DNA of 64,000 bases, taken from RDYZ01 sp964518905 (GTDB lineage: Bacteria > Cyanobacteriota > Cyanobacteriia > Cyanobacteriales > Geitlerinemataceae). The notes under the pieces are model-generated. The model worked only from the letters and a program-made list of their open reading frames with translations. It did not search any database and was not told where the DNA came from. This document shows, one piece after another, positions 52,553 to 61,871 of this stretch; position 1 is the stretch's first letter; every line of letters starts with the position of its first letter. The position numbers were made by a program, and so were the translations under genes. The stretch covers positions 19,116 to 83,115 of the forward strand of contig CAZFJL010000015.1 of assembly GCA_964518905.1 (NCBI GenBank), in the 5' to 3' direction.

Positions 52553-52964
52553 TTCCTGCTGATGTTCGATCGCAAACCCAATCGCTGACGATCTTGAGTC
52601 ATGTTGCCGTGACCTTAAGGTGCTGACTGGACATTAAGTCTAGTCGGGGATTGTGACACGGTGTGCGTTTGGCGGTTATTGTGTGACCCATACAAGGTGT
52701 ACTACGTTGCCGATCCGTATTGAGGTGGAGAGCAAAAGCAGCGTTCTATTTGATCTTTAGGTCTGTTGGCTTCTCGGTCGAGTCTGTCATCACTTAAGTC
52801 CAGTTATCGTCACGTTACTGTTGAATATCTGTGACTAAATATCTGTGACTAAATATCTGTGACCCTTCGCGCTCGATCGCGCCACGATCGATTTGATCGT
52901 TGCATTTCTCCCCTCCAATTTCTCCGTTCACGCCCCGCCGCCCTAAGCGTTTCAGTGCGTCACC
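52553..52964. other. Divergent intergenic region with short tandem repeat
   Basis: The 412 bases lie between two divergent genes. At 52824-52863 a 14-base unit (AATATCTGTGACTA) occurs three times in tandem. No gene is visible. The repeat could hold binding sites for control of the kinase gene. Confidence 0.55.
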
Positions 52965-55067
52965 ATGATTCTCTGTCTCAATCCCGATTGCAAAGCCCCG
53001 CGTAATCTCGACGGCGCCACGCACTGCCAAAACTGCGGCTCGCAATTACGCTTGCGTAATCGCTATAGACCGATCGAAGCCCTGGCTCAAGGGGGGTTCG
53101 GGCGCACCTATCTGGCGGTCGATGAAGATCGGCTCGATACCCCCTGCGCGATCAAGCAGCTCCTACCGCAATCAACCGGTACGGCGATCGCCCAGGAAAC
53201 GCTCGACAAAATGATCGACCTGTTTTTCCAAGAAGCGACACAACTTTCAAAACTGGGCGAACATCCTCAAATCCCGACCCTGCTCGCGTTTTTTGAGCAG
53301 GACACGCAAATGTTTCTCGTGCAGGAATACATCGACGGCGAAACCCTGTGGCACGAGATGGATCGCGAAGGTGCATTTGACGAGCAAAAAGTGAAGCAGG
53401 TGCTCGTCCAAATCCTGCCCATTTTAAAATTTGTCCACCACTACAACGTGGTGCATCGGGATATTACCCCCGTCAATATTCTGCGCCGCCGCCGTGATAA
53501 TCGGCTGGTGCTGATCGATTTTGGCGTCGCGAAACAGTTGTCCCAAACGGCGATGGCGCAGCCCGGAACCAAGGTGGGAACGGTGGGCTATGCGCCGATC
53601 GAGCAGCTCCGCAGTGGTCAAGCCTACCCGGCTAGCGATATTTACAGCCTGGGCGTTACCTGTCTGCATCTCCTGACCAAAACTCGCCCTGACACCCTGT
53701 TTGATCCGCTGCATGGCTGGCGCTGGAAAGAAATCCTCGCTCAACGTAACCAGTCAATTTCGCCGCGTTTGGCCTATATCCTCGACAAAATGACGAAGGA
53801 TATGGTGATCGATCGCTACCAAAGCATCGACGAAATCATCCGCGATTTCAAAGCGCCCGGACGTACCAAGTCCAAACAGGCGGCATCCGCGACCCAGACC
53901 GCACAATCATCGCAAGCTCAACGAATGACGGGAACATCGCGCATACGCACCGGCGCACCGATTCCACAGTCGCGCCCCGGATCGACAGCAAATCGATCGG
54001 GACTCAATCAATCGCGTCCTCCAGCGAGTCGCCCCCAAACCACCGGCGGCCAAATGCGCGTACCCTCCTCGTCGCCGCAAAATACGGGTGGCGCTCGCAG
54101 TCCGATGCCCAATTCCACCACCCGATCGGGACGTCCGATCGTGCCGATTTCCCAAGTGCCGATGGGGGGACGCGATAGCGCATGGCAGTGCGTCGCCGTT
54201 TTTGACACACCCGCTTCGGTGATTACCTCCGTGGCCTTAAGCGCGAACGGCATCTGGGCGGCGGGCGGCTGTCTCGATAACAGCGTGCAGGTGTGGAATC
54301 TCCAGGACAATCAACTGACCCATTCCCTAAGTCAGCATCGAAAAGCGGTGAATGCGGTGGCGATCGCGCCGAATTCTAAGGTGTTGGCGAGCGGTGGCGA
54401 CGATGCGATCGTCCATCTGTGGAACTTGCAAACCGGCGAGCATTCCAACGCGATCGGCGAGCATTTGCGCGATGTCACGTCGTTGGCCTTTTTCCCCGAT
54501 GGGGCGACCCTGGCGTCGGGTAGCAAAGATCGCAGCACGATGCTGCATCCGATCAAACCGGGTGGGCAGACGGCAACGCTGGCGGTGAAAACCGGCACAA
54601 TTAAGGCGATCGCGGTGTCCGGCAACGGTCGCTACCTTGTCAGTGGCGGCCTCGATAATAAACTCTACCTTTGGGATCTCACGACCAAGACCCTGATTAA
54701 TACTCTGTCGGGTCACCTCAACTCCGTGCTGGCCGTTGATATCAGCCGCGACGGCAAGACGATTATTAGTGGTAGCAAAGACCGTAGCATCCGGGTCTGG
54801 GATGCCACAACCGGCGAAGAAACCGGCGTCCTGACTGGCCACATGTGGGATGTGAATGCGGTGAAATTCATGCCGGATGGTCGCCATTTCGTCAGTGCTA
54901 GCAGCGACAAGACGGCCAAACTCTGGTCGTTGCGTACCCAGAAAGCCTTTGACACGTTAGAGGGTCACCTCGGTGCGGTGCATGGTGTGGATGTAAGTCG
55001 CGATGGACGCACGATCGTGACGGGCGGTTGGGATAAGACGTTGCGGGTTTGGTCGCGCATTGTGTAG
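52965..55067 (+). CDS. Ser/Thr protein kinase with zinc ribbon and WD40 propeller
   Basis: The 700-residue protein starts with a four-cysteine zinc ribbon (C4, C9, C21, C24 in LCLNPDCKAPRNLD and HCQNCGSQL). A Hanks-type kinase follows (about 35-275) with glycine loop ALAQGGFGRTYLAVD, Lys in CAIKQLLP, HRDITPVNIL, and LIDFGVAKQLS. A basic Ser/Gln/Arg-rich linker (about 285-400) leads to seven WD40 repeats (about 405-700), each ending VWN-, LWN- or LWD-like. Such kinases are abundant in filamentous cyanobacteria. The propeller likely binds a target protein. The GxGxxG loop and catalytic residues are complete, so activity is expected. Confidence 0.94.
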   Translation: MILCLNPDCKAPRNLDGATHCQNCGSQLRLRNRYRPIEALAQGGFGRTYLAVDEDRLDTPCAIKQLLPQSTGTAIAQETLDKMIDLFFQEATQLSKLGEHPQIPTLLAFFEQDTQMFLVQEYIDGETLWHEMDREGAFDEQKVKQVLVQILPILKFVHHYNVVHRDITPVNILRRRRDNRLVLIDFGVAKQLSQTAMAQPGTKVGTVGYAPIEQLRSGQAYPASDIYSLGVTCLHLLTKTRPDTLFDPLHGWRWKEILAQRNQSISPRLAYILDKMTKDMVIDRYQSIDEIIRDFKAPGRTKSKQAASATQTAQSSQAQRMTGTSRIRTGAPIPQSRPGSTANRSGLNQSRPPASRPQTTGGQMRVPSSSPQNTGGARSPMPNSTTRSGRPIVPISQVPMGGRDSAWQCVAVFDTPASVITSVALSANGIWAAGGCLDNSVQVWNLQDNQLTHSLSQHRKAVNAVAIAPNSKVLASGGDDAIVHLWNLQTGEHSNAIGEHLRDVTSLAFFPDGATLASGSKDRSTMLHPIKPGGQTATLAVKTGTIKAIAVSGNGRYLVSGGLDNKLYLWDLTTKTLINTLSGHLNSVLAVDISRDGKTIISGSKDRSIRVWDATTGEETGVLTGHMWDVNAVKFMPDGRHFVSASSDKTAKLWSLRTQKAFDTLEGHLGAVHGVDVSRDGRTIVTGGWDKTLRVWSRIV

Positions 55068-55310
55068 TGGTGGCGTGATGGACGATCGGGGAACTGGCAC
55101 GATCGCCACGACTTGCCCCGATTAATCTCCGTCGAGGTCGTAATCTGCTACGGTCTAAAACCAGAAATAGATGAGAGCGTTTAGCTCGACCAATTCGACG
55201 CGTTTTAGATTGAGCGTTCCTTGCCTCTTGGTTCGCTCAAACTGATACGCCCGAACATTTAGATAGCCAGACATCACGTTTTGGTCACCGCCGTTTCGGC
55301 CTCACACACA

Positions 55311-56918
55311 ATGCAACTGATTCATTTTCGTCTCCAGCGCCTTCGATCAAGGCTGCACCAGGCGACTCATTTTCTCCGTCAGAACCATGCGGCTGGACGT
55401 TCGCAATGGCGTCGTTTATTGATCGTCTGCGCTCTGTTGTTCGGGTTGGCGCTACCGCAAGTGGTTCACCTTCAACGTGCCAGCGCGATCGATCCAACCT
55501 TTGCCAATAGTGCCGCCATTTCTCACACGCGCGAATTTCGCGGCGTTTGGGCGGCCTCGGTGGTGAATATCGACTGGCCGTCTACCCAAGGCTTGAGCGT
55601 CGCTCGACAACAGGCGGATCTGATTGCCATTCTCGATCGGATGCAGTCGCTCAACCTCAACGCGCTGGTCTTGCAGATTCGCCCCACAGGAGATGCACTC
55701 TACGCCTCAGACCTCGAACCCTGGAGCTACTGGCTCACCGGCGAGCAAGGCCGCGCCCCTGATCCGTACTACGACCCGCTCGAATTCGCGATCGAAGAAG
55801 CCCACGCCCGTGGCATCGAGCTACACGCCTGGTTCAATCCCTACCGCGCCAAACTCGGGACAAACTATCGCCTCGCGCCGACCAACATGGCGAACCGCTT
55901 CCCGCAGTACGCCTACCAATACGGCGATCTGATTTGGATGGACCCTGGCGCGGCGGTGGTGCAGCAGCAAACCTACGACGTGATTCTTGATGTTACTCGT
56001 CGCTATGACGTGGACGGGATTCACCTCGACGATTATTTTTATCCCTACCCCAAAGACGGGATCGAATTTCCCGACGGTGCTACCTACAATGCCTATCGCC
56101 AAACCGGCGGAACCCTCGGGCGCGACGACTGGCGACGCCAAAACGTCAATCTGCTGGTTGAACGTCTCTATAGCGGCATCAAGGCCGAAAAGCCGAATGT
56201 CAAATTCGGCATTAGTCCGTTTGGGATTTATCGTCCTGGTCAACCGGCGGGCATTTCGGGAATGGATCAGTACAGCGCGATCTACGCCGATCCGAAGCTG
56301 TGGCTACAGCGCGGCTGGATTGATTACATGGCTCCGCAGCTCTATTGGCGCATCGACCAAGCGGCGCAAAGCTACCCACGTTTGCTGGAATGGTGGACGC
56401 AGCAAAACATCCTCGATCGTCACATTTACACCGGCAACTACCTCAGCAAGCTCGATAACCAAGATTGGAATCTCGATGAGTTTCGCCGCCAGGTGGAAAT
56501 TTCGCGTGGGTCTACGGTGGTGAACAATGGCTCCTTGGGTAATATTTTCTTTAGCCTCAAGGTGTTCATGCAGGACTGGTACGGTGTGAATGCGTTTTTC
56601 CGCCGGAATATCTACCCGACACCAGCGCTGACACCGGAAATGCCGTGGTTGGATGCGATCGCGCCCGATCGTGTGGAAGCGAGCAATGTCGAGGCGGGTC
56701 AGATTGCCTGGGAGCCGAATTATTCGGAAGTGCTGAAGGGGTTGTCGCTGTACAAGCAAGCTGGCGATAAGTGGGTATTGCAGCGCATCCTGCCGCCAAC
56801 CGCGACCCGTACGAGTGTGCCGCCGGGAGTCTATGCTTTGCGTCCGGTCGATCGGGCGGCGAATGAGGGCGAACCGAGTATCGTCACTGTACGCGGTTTC
56901 AGTCGCGCTGGGGTGTAA
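55311..56918 (+). CDS. Family 10-like glycosyl hydrolase (GHL10, YngK-like), exported
   Basis: The 535-residue product (ATG at 55311) has a basic N-terminus and a membrane signal (LLIVCALLFGLALPQVVHLQ) near residues 45-65. A TIM-barrel hydrolase domain follows with HTREFRGVWAASVVNIDWPS, LNALVLQIRPTGDALYASDL, the GIELHAWFNPYRAK strand, VDGIHLDDYFYPYPKDG (likely acid/base Asp) and KFGISPFGIYRPGQP. A C-terminal fibronectin-III-like part follows after residue 440. Members (DUF187) act on cell-wall glycans. A TTG at 55281 is also open but less likely as start. Confidence 0.88.
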   Translation: MQLIHFRLQRLRSRLHQATHFLRQNHAAGRSQWRRLLIVCALLFGLALPQVVHLQRASAIDPTFANSAAISHTREFRGVWAASVVNIDWPSTQGLSVARQQADLIAILDRMQSLNLNALVLQIRPTGDALYASDLEPWSYWLTGEQGRAPDPYYDPLEFAIEEAHARGIELHAWFNPYRAKLGTNYRLAPTNMANRFPQYAYQYGDLIWMDPGAAVVQQQTYDVILDVTRRYDVDGIHLDDYFYPYPKDGIEFPDGATYNAYRQTGGTLGRDDWRRQNVNLLVERLYSGIKAEKPNVKFGISPFGIYRPGQPAGISGMDQYSAIYADPKLWLQRGWIDYMAPQLYWRIDQAAQSYPRLLEWWTQQNILDRHIYTGNYLSKLDNQDWNLDEFRRQVEISRGSTVVNNGSLGNIFFSLKVFMQDWYGVNAFFRRNIYPTPALTPEMPWLDAIAPDRVEASNVEAGQIAWEPNYSEVLKGLSLYKQAGDKWVLQRILPPTATRTSVPPGVYALRPVDRAANEGEPSIVTVRGFSRAGV

Positions 56919-56950
56919 ACTCTCACCCCGCTTCAGCTCAGAAGCATCTC

Positions 56951-56983
56951 AGAAGTCGGAGTTCTTCAAAAACTCCGACTTCT
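56951..56983. repeat. Hairpin repeat, family F, after the GHL10 gene
   Basis: AGAAGTCGGAGTT and AACTCCGACTTCT form a perfect 13-base stem with a seven-base loop. The flank CGCACCCCCGACGATC matches that of the copy at 61216. It ends 65 bases after the gene, so it may also terminate. Confidence 0.7.
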
Positions 56984-57154
56984 CGCACCCCCGACGATCA
57001 CTAGGGAAAAGCTCAGATTGCGCCTCAGTTGATAGCAGGGTATCCAGTTAGGTTACGGGGAATGGAGCGGGTAACTTTGAAAAGCGACCGTAGGTGACGA
57101 GTCCTAGGCAATGAGGTTCATAGAATAATCGCTAGTGGCTTGGTTTTAAGCTTC

Positions 57155-58192
57155 TTAGTACGGCTCCCAACCATTGGCAGTACAGTGATGAGCACGACCG
57201 GGTGATTCAGAGGAGCGACAGAAGTAAGTTCGACCGTCAAAAAGTACTCCATCTCGTGGAGAATCAAGACGACTTAATGGATATAACTCCTCGTAGTAGC
57301 CTCCTTCATCCACATAACGCCACACATTGTCAGATACGACAAGGCCATAGCTCGACCCTCCAATCGAATAGCTTTCTAGGTTGGAGGTAGATGTAACACG
57401 TAATTGATATTGCCCTCGTTCTGAAGATTGGTAACTCGACACGCCAACGAGGTAGCGTCCCGAAGAAGAGACAATGTAACTAAGTCGAGAGTTGAGGTTG
57501 TTTTGGCTGATATCGTCGTTACTCGCAACAACATTGCCGTTTGAATCTGCAAGGAATAGTGCAGTATCAAAGTCAGAACTACTAACTTCAACCTGAATCG
57601 ACTGGCTACGATCAAGCTCGATCGAGATAATGTCCATTCTCTGGCCATCATCTCGCTGACGGTCACTTGATGACAGACTACCTGACTGATTCAAAATTAC
57701 ATTTGCACCGCTGATTTCACGGCTAATTGAGTTGCTTGGTGCATTTTCGGCTGATGGATCGTAGATGATGAATTGGTATTCTGTTCCCCATTGATCGCGG
57801 ACACGATAGCCACTGCGGTAGCCGTCATACCGCCCGAGGTATTCAGCATCTTCTCCATCAATAGATGCATACATTTTTCCGCATTCTGCCAAACTGCTTC
57901 CAGAGCAGTTTCTATCCCAGCCGAGTTGTATCTGTAACTGGATTGGCGATGGTTCCGTATAAAAAACGTAGCAAGCACCCTGTCCCCAGCGCGAGACATT
58001 AACGCTAACTTCCTCACCATTAATTTCACCCTGTTCGAGTTGCTCGTTCCCCTGGAGACAGGATTGTTGAGCGACAGCAGGGCGTACATCCATATTGATG
58101 ACCACACTGCTACAACTGAGTAAAGTCACCGTTGAGCAAAGAACTCTTCCAAAAATTGCTCGGATCGATTGGGACTTTGAAATATATTGCAT
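57155..58192 (-). CDS. Secreted protein with PPC-like beta domain
   Basis: The 345-residue product (ATG at 58192) has a signal peptide ending near VRPAVAQQ. Residues about 170-265 form a bacterial pre-peptidase C-terminal (PPC) beta-sandwich with SIQVEVSSSDFDTALFLADS, GNVVASNDDIS and GRYLVGVSSY. The first 120 residues contain NCSGSSLAECGKMYASIDGE; the last 70 (DGVLFDGRTYFCRSSES to HHCTANGWEPY) have two cysteines. Cysteines at the N-terminal domain could also pair. PPC domains normally sit on secreted proteases, but no protease is present here. Function is unknown. Confidence 0.75.
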   Translation of the reverse strand: MQYISKSQSIRAIFGRVLCSTVTLLSCSSVVINMDVRPAVAQQSCLQGNEQLEQGEINGEEVSVNVSRWGQGACYVFYTEPSPIQLQIQLGWDRNCSGSSLAECGKMYASIDGEDAEYLGRYDGYRSGYRVRDQWGTEYQFIIYDPSAENAPSNSISREISGANVILNQSGSLSSSDRQRDDGQRMDIISIELDRSQSIQVEVSSSDFDTALFLADSNGNVVASNDDISQNNLNSRLSYIVSSSGRYLVGVSSYQSSERGQYQLRVTSTSNLESYSIGGSSYGLVVSDNVWRYVDEGGYYEELYPLSRLDSPRDGVLFDGRTYFCRSSESPGRAHHCTANGWEPY

Positions 58193-58210
58193 AGTGCTTA
58201 CCATTTTAAA

Positions 58211-58336
58211 TTAGGAACAATACTGGAATCCCCAGTTTGGGGCAGGTGTTGCTCGACCGTAATCCTCAACACATTCAAAGGATTTGACTGTTTCTCCTAC
58301 TAATCTGTAGTGGTCAATATTGTCGTTTCTATTCAT
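58211..58336 (-). CDS. Possible 41-residue secreted-protein remnant
   Basis: The minus strand reads MNRNDNIDHYRLVGETVKSF, then ECVEDYGRATPAPNWGFQYC and a stop. The frame is open upstream of this ATG for about 18 further codons (LCPHQDHVVACA), which suggests a broken or short gene rather than an intact one. Two or more cysteines match the style of the secreted neighbours. Similar short frames arise by chance, so this is tentative. Confidence 0.35.
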   Translation of the reverse strand: MNRNDNIDHYRLVGETVKSFECVEDYGRATPAPNWGFQYCS

Positions 58337-58400
58337 TGCACAGGCAACAACATGATCCTGATGTGGGCAAAGATGAAAAAGTTATAGGTGGCAACACCTT

Positions 58401-58955
58401 CTACTTCTGATTCGCTACGGCATTAGCAATGCCGACCCCTATTCCAATCCCACCACAACATACGCCTGGAGGGATGCCACCATCATCTGAGCTGTTACTA
58501 GAATTATTCCCTCCGTTATATGTCCCCTTGCATCCACGGGCTATCATCGAGCCGCTTGACGCAGATGCTGGTTTGACTGAAATAAGACCGAATGAAAGGA
58601 AAGTAATAAGCGACAGAAAAAACCAAGCTAAATATGAGCGTCGTGACAATCTTGCATATCCATCTATCTTTAGCGAGTTGTTAGCTACTTGAGTTGAGGG
58701 ACTTGATTCATGGAGTCGATTTCTCAGCAAGACTTCTGCTTGTGAACATTCTTTAAAGCGCTGGTTACTTAGCTTAATTGCATCATAGAGATTGTTCTCC
58801 AATAATACACTCTTCGCATATCCAGAACAGGGAAGAGAGCCATGAAGACTCCTGTGAGCACAACAGTAACCTTTGTGTGGGGAAATGTTTTTCTGATAAA
58901 AATTTATGCATCCAACTAGGATGCGATTAATTAATTTATCTGATCTCGAAATCAT
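58401..58955 (-). CDS. YidD-like protein with membrane helix and glycine-rich tail
   Basis: Residues about 5-75 (CINFYQKNISPHKGYCCAHR, then LHGSLPCSGYAKSVLLENN) match the YidD family, which aids membrane protein insertion by YidC; the family's FYxxxISPxxG and CS-Y motifs are recognisable, with the cyanobacterial HKGYCCAHR variant. A linker leads to a membrane helix near 110-130 (YLAWFFLSLITFLSFGLISV) and a tail with GGNNSSNSSDDGG and GGIGIGVGIANAV. The 184-residue length is about twice that of classical YidD. Neighbouring genes are secreted or membrane proteins rather than yidC/rnpA. Confidence 0.68.
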   Translation of the reverse strand: MISRSDKLINRILVGCINFYQKNISPHKGYCCAHRSLHGSLPCSGYAKSVLLENNLYDAIKLSNQRFKECSQAEVLLRNRLHESSPSTQVANNSLKIDGYARLSRRSYLAWFFLSLITFLSFGLISVKPASASSGSMIARGCKGTYNGGNNSSNSSDDGGIPPGVCCGGIGIGVGIANAVANQK

Positions 58956-59050
58956 CTTCTGTTCCTCTTAATAATACTTTTACAGCCTGGCTTATACTTT
59001 AAACTATAGCAACATCAGGGAAAGACCTTCTGAAGTAAAAAAGGCATTTT

Positions 59051-59431
59051 TTATGATATTTCTTCTGTTGATGCAGGTTTGATGGAATCGGATTTCTTAC
59101 CTGGAAGAATTAATACAATGCCCAGCGAAAGGACGCCCAAGCTAGCAGCTCCGATCCCAGCGAAGATCAGTGCTTTTTGAAGGGTTGCGTCATCATTAAT
59201 TTTTGTTGTGTAGGAATAGATAAGGTCTTGTCCTGATGCTGATTCTCGCCAGCTTTGTGATTTGCAGACAAGGTCACCTTGTTGGCATTGACGATCGCTA
59301 CCGACTCCGGGGTTCTTCTGAAAGTCAACCAAGGTATAGGTTTCGGGTAGTGCGATCGCGAGCAGCATTCCGGCAACTCCTCCGGTAAGTGCAGCACCGG
59401 AGACCCACAATAGTTTGTGAGACATTTTCAT
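59051..59431 (-). CDS. Two-helix membrane protein, unknown function
   Basis: This 126-residue protein has one membrane helix at residues 7-28 (LLWVSGAALTGGVAGMLLAI) and another near 88-108 (LIFAGIGAASLGVLSLGIVL). Between them is an extracytosolic loop with a probable disulfide (CQQGDLVC). I know no family. It lies between the YidD-like and RTX genes on the same strand. Confidence 0.65.
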   Translation of the reverse strand: MKMSHKLLWVSGAALTGGVAGMLLAIALPETYTLVDFQKNPGVGSDRQCQQGDLVCKSQSWRESASGQDLIYSYTTKINDDATLQKALIFAGIGAASLGVLSLGIVLILPGKKSDSIKPASTEEIS

Positions 59432-59466
59432 GATTTACAATTTTCCGTTTAACTTTACGTATTGTT

Positions 59467-60897
59467 CTAACTTAAAGAAATCTCCAGTTGATAGATCTCA
59501 CCCCCGTATCCGCCTCCCAAAACTTCTATATAGTATTCACCCACTCCAACGGCAGAGAAGGAATTAAGATTCTTGTCCATTCTCGATTCAAAGATACCGT
59601 TTTTATCAACATCTAGAATAATATTGGCGGGGGAAACATATCCGGTTGTATTTACACGAAGTTGTCCTGGCTTATTGGTTTTTACTTTATAGACATCAGA
59701 TGAATCAAAAGCTCCGACATATTCAGTGATCGAGATTGTTTCATCGGTATCTATCATGCCTAAATCATATGCAAAACGAAGTGATGACGGTGGGTCGAAA
59801 CTACTATCTAGAGAAGATTTAGAAAACATGAGATCGTACGAATAAAGCTCTTCATCGTCTGGATCGCTGAATGCTAGAGTATATTCCCCTGGAGGTAAGC
59901 TGATAGATGCGTTAGAAACATGATAAGAGTTCAAACTTTTGATGTGGTCATCTCCTCCCGGAATATAGTCTCCATAGTCATTTCTGTATGTATCAAATGA
60001 TTGCTTTCCGTCACGATTAACATCACCAAATAAATCAAGACTAACATTGATTTCATACGACCAACGGTAGACTAGTTCTAGGGTCGTATAGTCTTGGACT
60101 GAGAACTTGAAAAAGTCATAGGGTTCTGAGGTTCCAACAAAACCATCTAAGCGACGTAAACCATCAACAACACCCAAATCGAATGAGGATTCCATGGTAT
60201 TTCCCGGTATCACCTCCGGTTCAATAAATAAAGATTCTTTGAAATCTTGAGATCCAACACCAACAACGACCACCAACGGAGAACTCGCCCCCTCGATGAA
60301 AATCTCCGTTTCCGAAGCAGAAATCTCATCAAACTTTAACGTCTCGAACTTAACCCCAGCAGGCAAAATAAACTTATCCCGCGTCACCTCAAAATCCGTC
60401 ACTGTATCAATGCCGAAACCCGCCTGCAAAACAAACGTATCCGCACCATCACCGCCCGTTAACGTGTCACTTCCCTTATCGCCACCTAAATAATCATTCC
60501 CCGCTCCACCCAAAATTTTATCGTCACCTTGACCACCCAAAATCAGATCATTACCCGCCTCACCCGATAGCAAATCATTATCTAAATTGCCAAACAAGGA
60601 GTCATCACCATTGCCACCCGTTAGCGTATCCGAGTCACGACCCCCCGCTCCAAGGTCATTGCCACCTCGTAAATCGATACTGTCATTCCCTGCATTACCA
60701 AAAAAGTAACGCCCCTCATCCGTATCCAATGCCGTATCGTTACCACCTTGCAAAACGATCGCATCTATCCCCGGCGACTGTTGTAGCTGACCGAGCTGTC
60801 CAGCATTAAGCTGACTAAAATCGACACTATCGTTGATATCTGTTGCTAGCGCGAAATCGTATGTCGCACCAAGACTGAGACTAGAAAATTCAATCAT
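59467..60897 (-). CDS. RTX repeat protein with C-terminal beta domains
   Basis: The 476-residue protein has a short N-terminus, then Ca2+-binding RTX nonapeptides at about residues 50-155 (GGNDTALDTDEGRYFFGNAG, GGDKGSDTLTGGDGADTFVL), which is a typical end for a type I substrate placed here near the start. Residues about 230-345 and 355-476 look like two PPC-type beta-sandwiches (SSFDLGVVDGLRRLDGFVG and FAYDLGMIDTDETISITEYV). No signal peptide is seen, in keeping with type I secretion. Enzymatic function is not indicated. Confidence 0.82.
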   Translation of the reverse strand: MIEFSSLSLGATYDFALATDINDSVDFSQLNAGQLGQLQQSPGIDAIVLQGGNDTALDTDEGRYFFGNAGNDSIDLRGGNDLGAGGRDSDTLTGGNGDDSLFGNLDNDLLSGEAGNDLILGGQGDDKILGGAGNDYLGGDKGSDTLTGGDGADTFVLQAGFGIDTVTDFEVTRDKFILPAGVKFETLKFDEISASETEIFIEGASSPLVVVVGVGSQDFKESLFIEPEVIPGNTMESSFDLGVVDGLRRLDGFVGTSEPYDFFKFSVQDYTTLELVYRWSYEINVSLDLFGDVNRDGKQSFDTYRNDYGDYIPGGDDHIKSLNSYHVSNASISLPPGEYTLAFSDPDDEELYSYDLMFSKSSLDSSFDPPSSLRFAYDLGMIDTDETISITEYVGAFDSSDVYKVKTNKPGQLRVNTTGYVSPANIILDVDKNGIFESRMDKNLNSFSAVGVGEYYIEVLGGGYGGEIYQLEISLS

Positions 60898-61028
60898 TGT
60901 CGTTCACTTTATAAAGAATCCCTAAACCCACAACCTCAAAGCCTTGCATTAGAAATATTCTCAAAAATTGCAATTAGTACAAAATTGACATCAACAACTT
61001 GTGTAATGATTTATCAGGAAATTACAAT

Positions 61029-61079
61029 ATTCAGACTAAGGAGAATCCCATACAGACTAGCATTCTCCTTGGTCTGAAT
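61029..61079. repeat. 18-base inverted repeat
   Basis: ATTCAGACTAAGGAGAAT and ATTCTCCTTGGTCTGAAT pair with one G-T or mismatch over 18 bases around a 15-base loop. It lies 130 bases upstream of the RTX gene start. It could be a regulator site, an RNA hairpin or a MITE end. Confidence 0.55.
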
Positions 61080-61215
61080 CATCCGCAAAACTACTCGACT
61101 TTCAGCGCTCAATAACTACTAATTTGCTACAAATTCGGCAAAACTGCACAAAAACTGATCAATATTCCCCCACAAGCACCGTTTACCGTTCTCATCTAAA
61201 GCATCAGTCCACCTC

Positions 61216-61248
61216 AGAAGTCGAAGTTCTTCAAGAACTCCGACTTCT
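61216..61248. repeat. Hairpin repeat, family F, upstream of Uma2 gene
   Basis: AGAAGTCGAAGTTCT and AGAACTCCGACTTCT form a stem with one mismatch. The flank CGCACCCCCAACGAAC matches 56984 on, so the repeat spans about 60 bases beyond the hairpin. It lies 63 bases upstream of the Uma2 start. Confidence 0.65.
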
Positions 61249-61310
61249 CGCACCCCCAACGAACGCTAGAGAAATACCCGATAATCGAGCTATTCCCCAC
61301 AGTACGCGCC

Positions 61311-61871
61311 ATGCTCGCCAGCGATCCCCTCTACATCACCCCCGAAGACTACATCGCCGCCGAAGAAATCAGCCCCATTCGCCACGAATATCGCGACGGT
61401 GAAGTCTTCGCCATGACCGGCGGTACGCTTAACCACAACGCGATCGTCCTGAACCTTGCCCTTGCCCTTAAAAATCACCTTCGCGGCTCCGGTTGCCATA
61501 TCTTTGCCGAGAATGTAAAAACTCGTATCGAAGCTCGCAACGCCTTCTACTATCCCGATATTGTTGTCACCTGCAACGATCGCGATCGCCCCTCCACCCA
61601 GCAATACATCAATCACCCCCGCCTAATCATCGAAATCCTCTCACCCAGCACCGCTCGGTTTGACCGCACCGAAAAATTCGCCGACTATCGCACCATTCCC
61701 AGCTTGAGCGAATACCTGCTCATCTCCACCGATCGCCAACAGATCGAACACTTCCAACGCGACGATCGCGACCACTGGAGTCTGATGGAGGTTACCGAAC
61801 CGCTCCAATTGGTGAGCGTCGATTGTGCGACCGCGATCGCAGATATTTATGAAGAGACCGATATTCAATGA
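61311..61871 (+). CDS. Uma2-family PD-(D/E)XK nuclease-like protein
   Basis: This 186-residue protein has the Uma2 (DUF820) signature: YITPEDYIAAEEISPIRHEY at the N-terminus, FYYPDIVVTC near residue 83 (catalytic Asp), and LIIEILSPSTARFDRTEKFADY near 104-125 (Glu and Lys of the nuclease core). The family is greatly expanded in cyanobacteria; a nuclease role is inferred from fold and its biological function is unclear. Its stop overlaps the start of a short Uma2 fragment (ATGA). Confidence 0.88.
   Translation: MLASDPLYITPEDYIAAEEISPIRHEYRDGEVFAMTGGTLNHNAIVLNLALALKNHLRGSGCHIFAENVKTRIEARNAFYYPDIVVTCNDRDRPSTQQYINHPRLIIEILSPSTARFDRTEKFADYRTIPSLSEYLLISTDRQQIEHFQRDDRDHWSLMEVTEPLQLVSVDCATAIADIYEETDIQ

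Larger units (their letters stand above)
60898..61310. other. Divergent intergenic region with two hairpins
   Basis: The 413 bases hold no gene. They contain an 18-base inverted repeat at 61029-61079 and a family F hairpin at 61216-61248. Confidence 0.55.
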
